A stretch of DNA of 64,000 nucleotides. Origin: RBG-16-66-20 sp040752005. Lineage in GTDB: Bacteria; Pseudomonadota; Gammaproteobacteria; Burkholderiales; SG8-39. Position numbers and translations under genes: made by a program. Below the pieces are notes generated by a model, which searched no databases, was not told the DNA's origin, and saw only the letters and a program-made list of their open reading frames with translations. Position 1 is the stretch's first letter. Every line of letters begins with the position of its first letter. The stretch is from the NCBI GenBank assembly GCA_040752005.1, contig JBFMFX010000001.1, positions 186,001 through 250,000 on the forward strand, in the 5' to 3' direction. Shown here piece by piece: positions 9,091 through 17,549 of this stretch.

Positions 9091-10191
9091 ATGAACTTCG
9101 ACTACAACGAAGAGCAGCAGCTGCTGGCCGATTCCGTCCGGCGATATTTCGCGAAGGACTACGACTTCGAGGCGCGCCAGAGGATCGTTGCCTCGCGCGA
9201 GGGCTGGAGCGAGGCGGTCTGGCGGCAACTGGCCGAGATGGGCCTCACGGGCCTGCCGATTCCGGCCGAATACGGCGGCTTCGGCGGCGGCGCGGTGGAC
9301 ATGATGGGGGTGCTGGAGGCGGCCGGCGAGGCGCTGCTGGTCGAGCCCTACGTCCCGACGATGGTCGCGGCGCGGCTCGTCGAGCGTGCCGGAAGCGACG
9401 CGCAGAGGAAGGCGATCCTTGCGCCGGTGGCCGAAGGCAAGCTCCGCCTTGCGTTCGCGCACGCCGAGCGCGGGGCCCGCTACAACCTCTCGCGCATCGA
9501 GGCGCGCGCACGCAAGTCGGGCGAAGGCTGGCTCGTCGCGGGCGAGAAGGTCGGAGTGCTCGGCGCACCGGCCGCGCAGAAGCTCGTGGTCGCGGCGAGA
9601 ACGGACAGGGGCCCGAGCCTTTTTCTCGTCGAGACGGCGGCGGCGAAGCTCAGGCCCCATGTCACGCTCGACGAGATGCGCGCGGCCGACGTCGTGATCG
9701 AGGATGCGCGCGCCGAGCTTCTCGGCGCCGAGGGCGGGGCGATGCCGGCGATCGAGGAGGCGGCCGACTTCGGCACCGCGCTCGTGTGCGCCGAGGCGGT
9801 CGGCGCGATGAAGTTCGCCTGCGAGACCACGCTCGAATACCTCAAGACGCGCAAGCAGTTCGGCGTGCCGATCGGCACCTTCCAGGCGCTGCAGCACCGC
9901 ATGGTGGACATGTTCATCAGCTACGAGCAGGCGCGCTCGATGGCGTGCCTCGCGGCGAGCAAGGTGGACGGGGCGAAGGACGCACGCGAGCGCGCGCGCG
10001 CGGTGTCGGCGGCGAAGGTGAAGATCTCGGACGCCGCGCGCCACATCAGCCAGGAATCGGTGCAGTTGCACGGGGGCATGGGCATGACCGAGGAGTTGAA
10101 GGTCAGCCACACGTTCCGGCGCCTCACCGTGATCGCGCAGCAGTGGGGCGACGCCGAGCACCACCTTGCGCGCTTCGCCGCGCTCGGGTGA
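9091..10191 (+). CDS. Acyl-CoA dehydrogenase, small-subunit (PimD-like) type
   Basis: A 366-residue partner of the preceding gene, opening MNFDYNEEQQLLADSVRRYF. The C-terminal part is best conserved: YLKTRKQFGVPIGTFQALQH and VQLHGGMGMTEELKVSHTF, the latter being the FAD-binding segment of the family. The middle is divergent, and the canonical SEPxAGSD substrate segment is reduced to AHAERGARYNLSRIE, as is common in the smaller subunit of such pairs. It is separated from the previous gene by 11 bp and from the next by 4 bp, so all are cotranscribed. Confidence 0.88.
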   Translation: MNFDYNEEQQLLADSVRRYFAKDYDFEARQRIVASREGWSEAVWRQLAEMGLTGLPIPAEYGGFGGGAVDMMGVLEAAGEALLVEPYVPTMVAARLVERAGSDAQRKAILAPVAEGKLRLAFAHAERGARYNLSRIEARARKSGEGWLVAGEKVGVLGAPAAQKLVVAARTDRGPSLFLVETAAAKLRPHVTLDEMRAADVVIEDARAELLGAEGGAMPAIEEAADFGTALVCAEAVGAMKFACETTLEYLKTRKQFGVPIGTFQALQHRMVDMFISYEQARSMACLAASKVDGAKDARERARAVSAAKVKISDAARHISQESVQLHGGMGMTEELKVSHTFRRLTVIAQQWGDAEHHLARFAALG

Positions 10192-10195
10192 CGCC

Positions 10196-11194
10196 ATGCC
10201 GGTGAACAAGGCCTGGACGCTCGCGAGCTACCCGGCCGGCTGGGTGAGCGAGGCGAACTTCAAGCTGGTCGAGTCGCCGGTTCCCGCGCCGAAGGATGGC
10301 GAGGTGCTGGTGAAGAACCTGTGGCTCTCGCTCGATCCCTACATGCGCGGGCGCATGAGCCAGCAAAAGAGCTATGTCAAGGGCGTCGAGATCGGCGAGG
10401 TGATGACAGGCGAGACCGCCGGCGAGGTGATCGAGTCCAGGCACCCCGCCTTCAGGCGCGGCGACAAGGTGACCGCGCCCGCCGGCTGGCAGCTTTACTG
10501 GTGCGGCAAGGGGGAATTGCTGACCAAGGTGGACGCCACGATCGCGCCGCTCTCGTACTACCTCGGCTGCCTCGGCATGCCGGGGCGCACCGCGTATTTC
10601 GGCCTCAAGGAAATCGGCCAGCCGAAGCCGGGCGAGACGGTCGTCGTGTCCGCCGCCTCCGGCGCGGTCGGAAGCGTGGTGGGCCAGCTCGCGAAACACT
10701 GGGGCGCGCGCGTCGTCGGCATCGCCGGCGGTCCGCACAAGTGCTCGTATGTGAAGGACGAGCTGGGGTTCGACGCCTGCGTGGACTACAAGGCGGGCAA
10801 CCTGTACCGCGACCTGAAGGAAGCGGCGCCGAAGGGCGTGGACGTCTATTTCGAGAACGTCGGCGGCGCGGTGCTCGACACGCTGCTCAGGCTGATGAAC
10901 CCGTTCTCGCGCATCGTCGTCTGCGGGCTGATCTCCGACTACAACGCGACCGAGCCCTACGGCGTGCGCAACTTCCGCTCGATCCTCGTCAACCGGATCA
11001 AGGTGCAGGGCATGATCGTGTTCGACTGGCGCGACCGCTACGGCGAGGCGAACGCTGCGCTCGCGGACCTGTACCGCAGTGGCAGGCTCAAGTATCGCGA
11101 GTCGGTGCTGGAGGGGATCGAAGCCGCGCCGCGCGGACTCATCGGCCTTTTGCGCGGGGAAAATTTCGGCAAGCAGCTCGTCAAGCTCGCGTAA
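10196..11194 (+). CDS. NADP-dependent medium-chain reductase (CurA/PTGR-like)
   Basis: A 332-residue zinc-free MDR. The start MPVNKAWTLASYPAGWVSEA and the block SLDPYMRGRMSQQKSYVKG are typical of the leukotriene B4 12-hydroxydehydrogenase/curcumin reductase branch. The nucleotide motif is VVSAASGAVGSVVGQLAKHW, and YFENVGGAVLDTLLRLMN follows. Enzymes of this branch reduce the double bond of enones or enals with NADPH. There are no catalytic zinc ligands. The ATG at 10196, five bases after the previous stop, is chosen because the family sequence starts there. Confidence 0.9.
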   Translation: MPVNKAWTLASYPAGWVSEANFKLVESPVPAPKDGEVLVKNLWLSLDPYMRGRMSQQKSYVKGVEIGEVMTGETAGEVIESRHPAFRRGDKVTAPAGWQLYWCGKGELLTKVDATIAPLSYYLGCLGMPGRTAYFGLKEIGQPKPGETVVVSAASGAVGSVVGQLAKHWGARVVGIAGGPHKCSYVKDELGFDACVDYKAGNLYRDLKEAAPKGVDVYFENVGGAVLDTLLRLMNPFSRIVVCGLISDYNATEPYGVRNFRSILVNRIKVQGMIVFDWRDRYGEANAALADLYRSGRLKYRESVLEGIEAAPRGLIGLLRGENFGKQLVKLA

Positions 11195-11203
11195 GGAGCC
11201 CGG

Positions 11204-11899
11204 ATGATCGACCTCTATACGTGGCCGACCCCGAACGGCCACAAGATCCACATCATGCTGGAAGAAACCGGCACGCCGTACCGGGTGATCCCGGTGGACA
11301 TCGGCGCGGGCGCGCAGTTTAAGCCGGAGTTTCTGAGAATCTCGCCGAACAACAAGATTCCGGCGATGGTGGATCCGGACGGCCCGAACGGAAGGCCGTT
11401 CGCGCTCGCCGAGTCCGGCGCGATGCTTTTCTACCTCGCCTCGAAGACCGGGAAATTCCTGCCCACGGACCTCGAAAAGCGCTGGCAGGTGATGCAGTGG
11501 GTGATGTTCCAGATGGGGCACGTCGGCCCGATGCTCGGACAGGCGCACCACTTCCTCGGCTACGCGCTGCAGAAGATCCCCTATGCGATGGAGCGCTACC
11601 GCAACGAAGCGAACCGGCTCTACGGCGTGCTCGACAGAAGGCTTGCGGAGTCGGAGTACGTCGCCTGCGACGAATACACCATCGCCGACATGGCGGTCAT
11701 GCCGTGGCTTCGCTTTCCGGAGCGCCAGGGGGTGCAGATTGACGAGTATCCGCACGTGCGGCGCTGGCGCGATCGTCTGCTCGAGCGCCCGGCGGTCCAG
11801 CGCGCCCTTCAGGTTCTCGCCGACCGGCGTCGGCAGGGGCCGCCCTCGGACAAGGAGCGCGAAGTGCTCTTCGGCGCACAGCAGTATGCCCGGCGCTGA
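11204..11899 (+). CDS. Glutathione S-transferase, nu-class (YghU/YfcG-like)
   Basis: A 231-residue GST. The thioredoxin-like N-terminal domain contains TWPTPNGHKIHIMLEE, the cis-proline segment SPNNKIPAMVDPDG and the glutathione-binding LAESGAMLFYLA. The helical C-terminal domain has EYTIADMAVMPWLRF. The TxPTPNGxK start is characteristic of the Ure2-like/nu class, which often shows disulfide-bond reductase rather than conjugating activity. Its last 14 bases overlap the next SDR gene. It lies within the acyl-CoA operon, perhaps protecting against reactive enal intermediates made or reduced by the neighbouring MDR (inference). Confidence 0.9.
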   Translation: MIDLYTWPTPNGHKIHIMLEETGTPYRVIPVDIGAGAQFKPEFLRISPNNKIPAMVDPDGPNGRPFALAESGAMLFYLASKTGKFLPTDLEKRWQVMQWVMFQMGHVGPMLGQAHHFLGYALQKIPYAMERYRNEANRLYGVLDRRLAESEYVACDEYTIADMAVMPWLRFPERQGVQIDEYPHVRRWRDRLLERPAVQRALQVLADRRRQGPPSDKEREVLFGAQQYARR

Positions 11900-12647
11900 A
11901 CTGGCCGGCCGCGTCGCCTGGATCACCGGCGGTGCGAGCGGCATCGGCCTTGCCGGAGCGAAGGAGCTGGCCCGCGCCGGGGCGCATGTGGTGATCTCGG
12001 GCCGCACGGCGCGCACCAACGAGGCGGCGCTCGCCGAGCTGAGGACGCTTGGCAGCGCCGAGGCGCTGCTCCTCGACGTCTCGGACAAGAAGGCGGTGGC
12101 GGCAGCCGCCACCGACATCGAGCGGCGGCACGGCCGCATCGACATCCTCGTCAATAGCGCCGGCACCAACCTCGGCAAGCGCAACTTCCGCGACATGACC
12201 GCCGAGGGCTGGGACGAGGTGGCGGGAATCAATCTCGACGGGGTCTTTTACTGCTGCCACGCGGTGCTTGCGGGTATGCGCGCACGGCGCGACGGCCTCA
12301 TCATCAACATCTCCTCGTGGGCCGGGCGCTACGCCTCGGCGCTCACCGGGCCGGCGTACAACGCGACCAAGCGCGCGGTGATCGCGCTCACCGAGACGAT
12401 CAACATCGAGGAATGCGCGAACGGCATCCGCGCCACCTGCATCCTGCCGGGCGAGGTCGCCACGCCGATCCTGGACAAGCGCCCGGTGCCGCCCTCGGCC
12501 GAAGAGCGCGCGCGGATGGCGCAGCCGGAGGATCTCGGCCGCGCGATCCTCTTCGTCGCCACGATGCCCGCGCGCACCTGCGTCAACGAACTCGTCATCT
12601 CGCCCACCTGGAACCGCTTCTACCTCGGTGGCCTAGAGACCCGCTGA
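11886..12647 (+). CDS. SDR-family oxidoreductase
   Basis: A 253-residue classical SDR beginning MPGAELAGRVAWITGGASGI. The cofactor motif is TGGASGIGLAGAKEL, the structural motif is LVNSAGTNLGKR, and catalytic YNATKRA follows at about residues 155-161. SGRTAR after beta-2 points to NADP(H). The end is atypical: the usual VDGG is replaced by CVNELVISPTWNRFYLGG. The ATG lies inside the end of the GST gene, so it is translationally coupled. The stop codon (TGA, 12645-12647) abuts a dispersed repeat element. Confidence 0.87.
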   Translation: MPGAELAGRVAWITGGASGIGLAGAKELARAGAHVVISGRTARTNEAALAELRTLGSAEALLLDVSDKKAVAAAATDIERRHGRIDILVNSAGTNLGKRNFRDMTAEGWDEVAGINLDGVFYCCHAVLAGMRARRDGLIINISSWAGRYASALTGPAYNATKRAVIALTETINIEECANGIRATCILPGEVATPILDKRPVPPSAEERARMAQPEDLGRAILFVATMPARTCVNELVISPTWNRFYLGGLETR

Positions 12648-12743
12648 AAACAGGGTCAGACCACGTTTTGGGGGCGTGAAAACGGGGTCGGACCAGGTCA
12701 CTTATGCTGAGGATCGCGGAAAACGCGGTCTGACCCTGTTTTT
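12647..12743. repeat. GGGTCAGACC-type dispersed repeat, three arms
   Basis: Three related 16-bp arms are visible: AAAACAGGGTCAGACC at 12647-12662, a diverged direct copy AAAACGGGGTCGGACC at 12679-12694, and an exact inverted copy ending in five T at 12727-12743. The outer arms are perfect reverse complements, so the unit can form a large hairpin. The same arm sequence recurs at 60047-60082. Short palindromic families of this kind are known in many proteobacteria as REP- or MITE-like elements; assignment to a particular family is inference. The unit spans the boundary between the SDR stop and the MFS gene. Confidence 0.75.
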
Positions 12744-13935
12744 GCGGGTGTGCCTGCCGTTTCTCGCGGGCTACTTCGTCTCCTACGTCTATCGCTCGGC
12801 GAACGCGATCATCGGGCCGGAACTCGCGCGCGAGTTCGGGCTGGATGCGGGCGGCCTCGGGTTGCTCACCGGGATCTACTTCTTCGCCTTCGCCGCCGCG
12901 CAGTTGCCGCTCGGAGTGCTCCTTGACCGCTACGGTCCGCGGCGGGTGAATGCGACGCTGTTTCTCGTGGCGGCGGCGGGAGCGGCCTGGTTCGCGCTCG
13001 CGCGCTCGGGAACGGAGCTGACGCTCGCGCGCGCGCTGATCGGGCTGGGGGTCTCGGGGGGACTCATGGCCTCGATGTCCGCCTTCGCGCTGTGGTTTGC
13101 GCCGGAGCGCCTTGCGACGCTCAACGGGATCGCCTTCGCCACGGGCATGCTCGGCGCCATCGCCGCGAGCGTGCCGCTGGAGGCGGCGCTGCGCAGCTTC
13201 ACCTGGCGGGAGGTGTTCGGCGGCCTAGTCGCGGTGAATCTCGGCGTCTGCGCCCTCCTTTACTTCGTCGTGCCGGAAAGGCCGCGCCCGCGGGCGCTCG
13301 CGCCGCTCGTCACCCAGCTGCGCGAATTCGCCGCGATCGCGCGCGATCCGGCGTTCTGGCGCGTGGCCCTCGCGATCGGCGCAAGCCAGCTCGCCGCGGT
13401 GTCCCTCGGCACGCTCTGGGTCGCGACCTGGCTGCGCGACGTCGCCGGGTACACCCAGGCGGAAGTGGCGCGTGCGCTGCTTGTCTTCAGCCTCGCCATG
13501 ATCGCCGGCTATCTCGGCTTCGGCCGCGCGGCCGACCGCATCGCCCGCAGCGGGCGCAGCACGCTGCCCCTGCTTGCCGGCGGTGTCGCCGCCTCCTCGC
13601 TGTGCCTCGCGCTGCTCGCGGCGGGCGTGAAGACGGGGGCGCTCGTCCTCTGGAGCGCGTTCTTCGGCTGCGCGACCGCGGTGGTGCTCTCCTATGCGCT
13701 CTACTCGCGCCGCTTTCCGAGGGAGATGGCCGGGCGCGTCAACACCGCCTTGAACGTCTTCGTCTTCGCCGGGATGTTCACCGGCCAGTGGGCGGTGGGG
13801 CTGGTGCTCAACCTCTGGCCGCAGACGGCGACCGGCTACGCGCCGCAGGCCTATTCGTGGGCGCTCGCTGGGCTGTGGGCGGTGCAGGCGGCGGGGCTCG
13901 CCTGGCTCTGGAGCGGCAGGCGGCTATTTCGGTGA
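12676..13935 (+). CDS. MFS transporter
   Basis: The open frame codes for up to 419 residues with about 12 hydrophobic segments. The first recognisable MFS segment is LPFLAGYFVSYVYRSANAII, and the loop 2-3 motif is GVLLDRYGPRRVNATL, a form of the family A motif. The open frame begins with a GTG at 12676 inside a dispersed repeat. Some 22 residues (MKTGSDQVTYAEDRGKRG...) would be repeat-encoded, so the native start may be TTG at 12742 or GTG at 12748, which bring the first membrane helix close to the N-terminus. The substrate is unknown; the protein may import an acid used by the flanking acyl-CoA genes. Confidence 0.85.
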   Translation: MKTGSDQVTYAEDRGKRGLTLFLRVCLPFLAGYFVSYVYRSANAIIGPELAREFGLDAGGLGLLTGIYFFAFAAAQLPLGVLLDRYGPRRVNATLFLVAAAGAAWFALARSGTELTLARALIGLGVSGGLMASMSAFALWFAPERLATLNGIAFATGMLGAIAASVPLEAALRSFTWREVFGGLVAVNLGVCALLYFVVPERPRPRALAPLVTQLREFAAIARDPAFWRVALAIGASQLAAVSLGTLWVATWLRDVAGYTQAEVARALLVFSLAMIAGYLGFGRAADRIARSGRSTLPLLAGGVAASSLCLALLAAGVKTGALVLWSAFFGCATAVVLSYALYSRRFPREMAGRVNTALNVFVFAGMFTGQWAVGLVLNLWPQTATGYAPQAYSWALAGLWAVQAAGLAWLWSGRRLFR

Positions 13936-14334
13936 GCGTGCGCGGAAGGTGCCCACCGCCTTCGCGACCAGCGCCCCCGAGTCGCTTCTCGCCTCGCCCT
14001 CGCAGAAGATTGTCGTGTTTCCGGCGCGCAGCACCCGTCCTTCGGCGCGGAGGATGCCCGTCGCGGTGCCGATGAAGTGGGTCGAGAGGTCAATCGTCAT
14101 GATCGAGCGCGGCGGGTCGAAGAGCGTGCGCGCCGCCATCGAGAGCGTGACGTCGAGCAGCGAGAGCACCGCGCCGCCGTGCACCGTGCCCCAGCTCGTG
14201 GTGTACTCCGACCTGATTTCGAGCGAAAGCCGCGCGACACCCTTCTCCAGCGAATCCACCCGGATGCCGAGATGATCGGCAAAGCGGATTTTCTTCAGGA
14301 ACCCGGCGACTTCGGGCGCGACGCCTGCGGTCAT
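13924..14334 (-). CDS. PaaI-type hotdog thioesterase
   Basis: A 136-residue hotdog-fold protein. The catalytic-loop signature is SWGTVHGGAVLSLLDVTLSM at about residues 47-66, with the HGG motif and an acidic residue (Asp) on the following helix as in PaaI/DUF4442 thioesterases. It ends TIFCEGEARSDSGALVAKAV. The expected role is hydrolysis of an acyl-CoA ester, releasing CoA from stalled catabolic intermediates. Its ATG overlaps the stop of the upstream SDR (ATGA), and its 3' end overlaps the convergent MFS gene by 12 bp. Confidence 0.88.
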   Translation of the reverse strand: MTAGVAPEVAGFLKKIRFADHLGIRVDSLEKGVARLSLEIRSEYTTSWGTVHGGAVLSLLDVTLSMAARTLFDPPRSIMTIDLSTHFIGTATGILRAEGRVLRAGNTTIFCEGEARSDSGALVAKAVGTFRARSPK

Positions 14335-15107
14335 ATCAGCGTCGCCCCGCCGTCCACGGCGATCGCCTGCCCGGTGATGTGGCGTCCGGCCTCCGAGGCG
14401 AGCAGCACCGCGAGCCCCTTGAGGTCCTCCTCGCCCCCGAGCCTGCGGGTCGGCGTCGCCCTGCGCACAAGCTCCCCCGCGGTATCGAGGGTCGCCCGGG
14501 TCATCTTCGAGGGAAAGAACCCGGGGCAGATCGCGTTCACCGTGATGCCGTGCTCGCCCCATTCGGCGGCAAGCTGCTTCGTCATCCCGACCACGCCGTG
14601 CTTGGTGGCGTTGTAGGACACGGTCTTCACCACCGCCGGGTCGCTCGCGAACAGGCCGGCGATCGAGGCGACGTTGACGATGCGGCCCCATTTCGCCGGG
14701 ATCATGGACTTCTTCGCCGCCTGCTGCGACATGACGAAGGTGCCGATGAGGTTGAGCGCCACCAGCTTGTCCCAGGCCTGCAGCGGATGGTCCTCGGCGG
14801 GCGCGCCCCAGGTGGCGCCCGCGTTGTTGACGAGAATGTCGAGGCGCCCGAACCTCGCGAGCACCTGGTCGAACACCGGCGGGATTGTCTCGCGCTTGCC
14901 GAGATCGCACACCCAGGCGTGCGCCTCGATCCCCAGTTTCGCCAGATGCGCCACCGCCGCATCCAGCTCGTCCTTTTTTCTCGCGGTGAGCGCGACGCGC
15001 GCGCCCATCTCGCCGAGCGCCTCGGCGATCTGAAGGCCCAGACCCCGCGAGCCGCCGGTGACGAGCGCCGTGCGCCCGCCGAGATCGAAAAGCTGCTTGA
15101 CACCCAT
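14331..15107 (-). CDS. SDR-family oxidoreductase
   Basis: A 258-residue classical SDR. Cofactor motif TGGSRGLGLQIAEALGEMG, structural motif LVNNAGATWG, catalytic YNATKHG and terminal GQAIAVDGGATLI are all present. ARKKD after beta-2 suggests NADP(H). Similar enzymes include 3-oxoacyl-ACP reductases and gluconate 5-dehydrogenase-like proteins; the VGMTKQLAAEWGEHGITVNA block fits both. It is the first gene of a two-gene operon with the PaaI thioesterase, overlapping it by 4 bp. Confidence 0.88.
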   Translation of the reverse strand: MGVKQLFDLGGRTALVTGGSRGLGLQIAEALGEMGARVALTARKKDELDAAVAHLAKLGIEAHAWVCDLGKRETIPPVFDQVLARFGRLDILVNNAGATWGAPAEDHPLQAWDKLVALNLIGTFVMSQQAAKKSMIPAKWGRIVNVASIAGLFASDPAVVKTVSYNATKHGVVGMTKQLAAEWGEHGITVNAICPGFFPSKMTRATLDTAGELVRRATPTRRLGGEEDLKGLAVLLASEAGRHITGQAIAVDGGATLI

Positions 15108-15154
15108 CGTGGCTCCCCGGATAACGAGGGCCGCATGCTAGCTCGCTCGAGTCC

Positions 15155-15313
15155 ATGGCCGCAATGACCGCAGCCGCGGCTGCGGCGACCGCAGCGATCG
15201 CTCGCGCCCGCATTCGACGGCCGAGCAGAGAGCCTGTCCGGACGCGGCAGCAGAAAATCGCCGTCCCCGCCTGCGAGGACGGCCCGCTGTTTGCCGCGCG
15301 GGTGAGCGCGTGA
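15155..15313 (+). CDS. Doubtful 52-residue ORF, possible gene remnant
   Basis: This short frame fills most of the gap before the acyl-CoA synthetase and ends in GTGA, its stop overlapping the GTG start of that gene. The first half is low-complexity (Ala/Arg-rich, MAAMTAAAAAATAAIARAR). The last residues, VPACEDGPLFAARVSA, resemble the C-terminus of dihydroorotate-dehydrogenase electron-transfer (PyrK-like) proteins, which end in a CxDGPxFxA motif. It may be the eroded tail of such a gene, or a chance frame in GC-rich DNA. Confidence 0.25.
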   Translation: MAAMTAAAAAATAAIARARIRRPSREPVRTRQQKIAVPACEDGPLFAARVSA

Positions 15314-17445
15314 GCGAGCGCAGCCCCTACGGCCGCGAGGCGCTCGCGAAGCTGATCGCGCCGCGCTCGGTCGCGATCGTCGGCATCTCGCCCCGGCCCA
15401 ACTCCTTCGGCATGCGCACGCTGGAAAACCTCGCCCACTATCGCGGCGCGGTGCATCTGGTGAACGCGAAATACGAGCGCATCGGCGAGCGGCCGTGCCA
15501 TCCTTCGCTTGCGTCGCTGCCGGAGAAGCCCGACTGCGTGGTGCTGGTGCTGCCGCGCGAGGCGGTGGAGCCGGCCTTGGAGGAGGCAGCCGCGGCCGGG
15601 GCGGGCTCGGTGATCGTATACGCCTCCGGCTATGGCGAGATGGCGCGCGAGGACGCGGCGCGCGCCCAGGAGCGGATCGCGGCGATCGCGCGCGCGGCGG
15701 CCATGCCCACGCTCGGACCCAATTGCATGGGCATGGTCAACCATCACCTGCGCTGTGGCCTCACCTTCATCCCGGAATACGCGCGCGCGCGAGCCGGGGC
15801 CGGGCCGATCGCGGTGGTGAGCCAGTCGGGAGCGCTCGGGTACTCGCTCGCGCAGGCGTGGGAGCGCGGCGCCGGCGTCGGCTGGTTTTTTTCCGCCGGC
15901 AACTCGGCGGACATTGACGTCGCCGATCTCGTCGCCGCGTTCGCCGAGGAGCCCGATTGCCGGGCGATCGCCCTGCTTTTCGAGGGCGTGAAAAGCGCGG
16001 CGCGGATGCAGGAGGCGGCAGTGCGCGCGCGGCGCGCGGGCAAGCCCGTCGTGGTCCTCAAGCTCGGCACCAGCGCCGACGGCGCGGCGGCGGCGCGCTC
16101 GCATACCGGTTCGCTTGCCGGTTCGGCGACGGCATGGCGCGCGCTCTTCGAACACGCCGGCTTTGTCCCGGTGGGCGATTACGAGGCGGTGCTGGAGTGG
16201 ACGAAGTTCTTTGCCGTGGCGGGCGCGCCTCGGGCCCGGGGCGTCGCGGTGGTGTCGGGCTCCGGCGGTGCGGGGGTGATCGCGGCCGACAAGGCGGCCG
16301 TACACGGCGTGCCGATGCCGCAGCCGATGCCGGAAACGGTCGCGGCGCTGCGCCGGATCGTCCCGGAGTTTGGCGCCGCCCGCAACCCCTGCGATCCGAC
16401 CGGGCAGGTGCTCTCGGACCCGGATTCGATGGGCAAGTGCTGCCGCGCGCTGCTCGCGGATCCGCAGTACGGCGCGCTCGTGCTCTCGATGACCGTCGCC
16501 ACGCATGAGATCGCCGATGCCAGGCTGCAATTGCTGCGCGAACTTGCCGTCGAGCAGGACAAGCCGGTCGCCCTGGTGTGGATGTCGGAGTGGCTCCAGG
16601 GACCGGGAATCGAGGGCTATGAGTCGCTGGAGCGCGTGCCGCTCTTTCGCTCCGCGGGCCGCTGCTTCGAGGCGATCGCCGCCTGGCATGCCTACCACGA
16701 GCGACGCGCCCTTGCGCAGGCGCCGCGTCGGCGGCTCGCGGCCGAGGGCGCTCGCGAGCGGGCGCGCGCGGTGCTCGCACAGGCGGGCGACACGCTCACC
16801 GAGCGCGAGGCGAAACGGGCGCTTGCCTGCTACGGCGTATCGGTCGTCGAGGAGCGGCTCGCGACGAGCGCCGACGAGGCGGCCGCGGCCGCGCGCTCGC
16901 TCGGCTATCCGGTCGCGCTCAAGGTCGAATCGCCGGCCATCCCTCACAAGACCGAGGCGGGCGTCGTGCGCCTCGCGATCCCTGACGAGGCGGCGCTTCG
17001 CGCCGCGTACGCCGAGGTGATGAGCGCCGCCCGCCGCGTCGCGAGCGCGAGCGAGATTCGCGGCGTGCTCGTTCAGCCGATGGCGGGCGGGGTGGAGATG
17101 CTCGTCGGCGCGCGTGTGGACCCGATCGTCGGCCCGCTGGTGGTCGTCGGCTCGGGCGGCGTGCTGGTCGAACTGGTGGGCGATAGCGTCGCGGCGCTTG
17201 CGCCGGTTTCGGTCGAGCAGGCGCACGCGATGCTGCGCAGTCTGAAGGGCTGGCGGCTTCTGGAAGGATTCCGCGGCTCGCCGCGCGCGGATGTCGAGGG
17301 GCTCGCCCGGACGGTGGCGCGCGTCTCGGAGCTTGCGGCGGATCTTGCGCCCGACATCGAGGAGCTGGATGTGAACCCGGTGATGTGCGCGCCCGGGCGA
17401 GTGCTCGCCGTGGACGCGCTGATCACCCGTCGGAGGAAGGAATAG
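15310..17445 (+). CDS. Acyl-CoA synthetase, NDP-forming (acetate-CoA ligase family)
   Basis: A 711-residue fusion of CoA-binding, ligase-CoA and ATP-grasp domains. The N-terminal CoA-binding domain contains RSVAIVGISPRPNSFG, and the catalytic phosphohistidine loop is RSHTGSLAGSATAWRALFEH near residues 260-280. The C-terminal ATP-grasp part has YPVALKVESPAIPHKTEAG and ends IEELDVNPVMCAPGR. The family converts acyl-CoA plus ADP/GDP and phosphate to acid plus NTP, or the reverse, through a phosphohistidine intermediate. Start GTG at 15310. The substrate is unknown; the neighbours suggest an organic acid released in aromatic or branched-chain catabolism. Confidence 0.9.
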   Translation: MSERSPYGREALAKLIAPRSVAIVGISPRPNSFGMRTLENLAHYRGAVHLVNAKYERIGERPCHPSLASLPEKPDCVVLVLPREAVEPALEEAAAAGAGSVIVYASGYGEMAREDAARAQERIAAIARAAAMPTLGPNCMGMVNHHLRCGLTFIPEYARARAGAGPIAVVSQSGALGYSLAQAWERGAGVGWFFSAGNSADIDVADLVAAFAEEPDCRAIALLFEGVKSAARMQEAAVRARRAGKPVVVLKLGTSADGAAAARSHTGSLAGSATAWRALFEHAGFVPVGDYEAVLEWTKFFAVAGAPRARGVAVVSGSGGAGVIAADKAAVHGVPMPQPMPETVAALRRIVPEFGAARNPCDPTGQVLSDPDSMGKCCRALLADPQYGALVLSMTVATHEIADARLQLLRELAVEQDKPVALVWMSEWLQGPGIEGYESLERVPLFRSAGRCFEAIAAWHAYHERRALAQAPRRRLAAEGARERARAVLAQAGDTLTEREAKRALACYGVSVVEERLATSADEAAAAARSLGYPVALKVESPAIPHKTEAGVVRLAIPDEAALRAAYAEVMSAARRVASASEIRGVLVQPMAGGVEMLVGARVDPIVGPLVVVGSGGVLVELVGDSVAALAPVSVEQAHAMLRSLKGWRLLEGFRGSPRADVEGLARTVARVSELAADLAPDIEELDVNPVMCAPGRVLAVDALITRRRKE

Positions 17446-17447
17446 CG

Positions 17448-17549
17448 ATGCCGAAGCATCCGGAGGATTTCAGGGTCAAAGGGGAGGCGGGGCAGAGTGC
17501 GGGCGCGCAAGGGCGCCTGTCGGCCATCGCCCAACGCATGGGGATCTGA
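17448..17549 (+). CDS. Possible 33-residue small protein
   Basis: A short frame (MPKHPEDFRVKGEAGQSAGA...AQRMGI) fits exactly between two genes of the operon. It has a GGAAGG ribosome site shortly before the ATG, and its TGA is immediately followed by the ATG of the maleylacetate-reductase-like gene. It is hydrophilic with no membrane segment. I recognise no family. Good spacing and a Shine-Dalgarno site favour translation; the short length argues for caution. It could simply be a leader that couples translation of the next gene. Confidence 0.35.
   Translation: MPKHPEDFRVKGEAGQSAGAQGRLSAIAQRMGI

Noticed and set aside
15155..15230. Ala-rich stretch with GCAGCCGCGGCTGCGGCG considered as a regulatory palindrome
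   Set aside because: It is low-complexity GC-rich sequence, and symmetry of this kind arises easily by chance here.
14336..17226. Very long open frame on the minus strand opposite the acyl-CoA synthetase (about 960 codons before the thioesterase)
   Set aside because: It is Arg/His-rich without domains and lies antisense to a clear multi-domain enzyme. Long antisense frames are expected in DNA this GC-rich.
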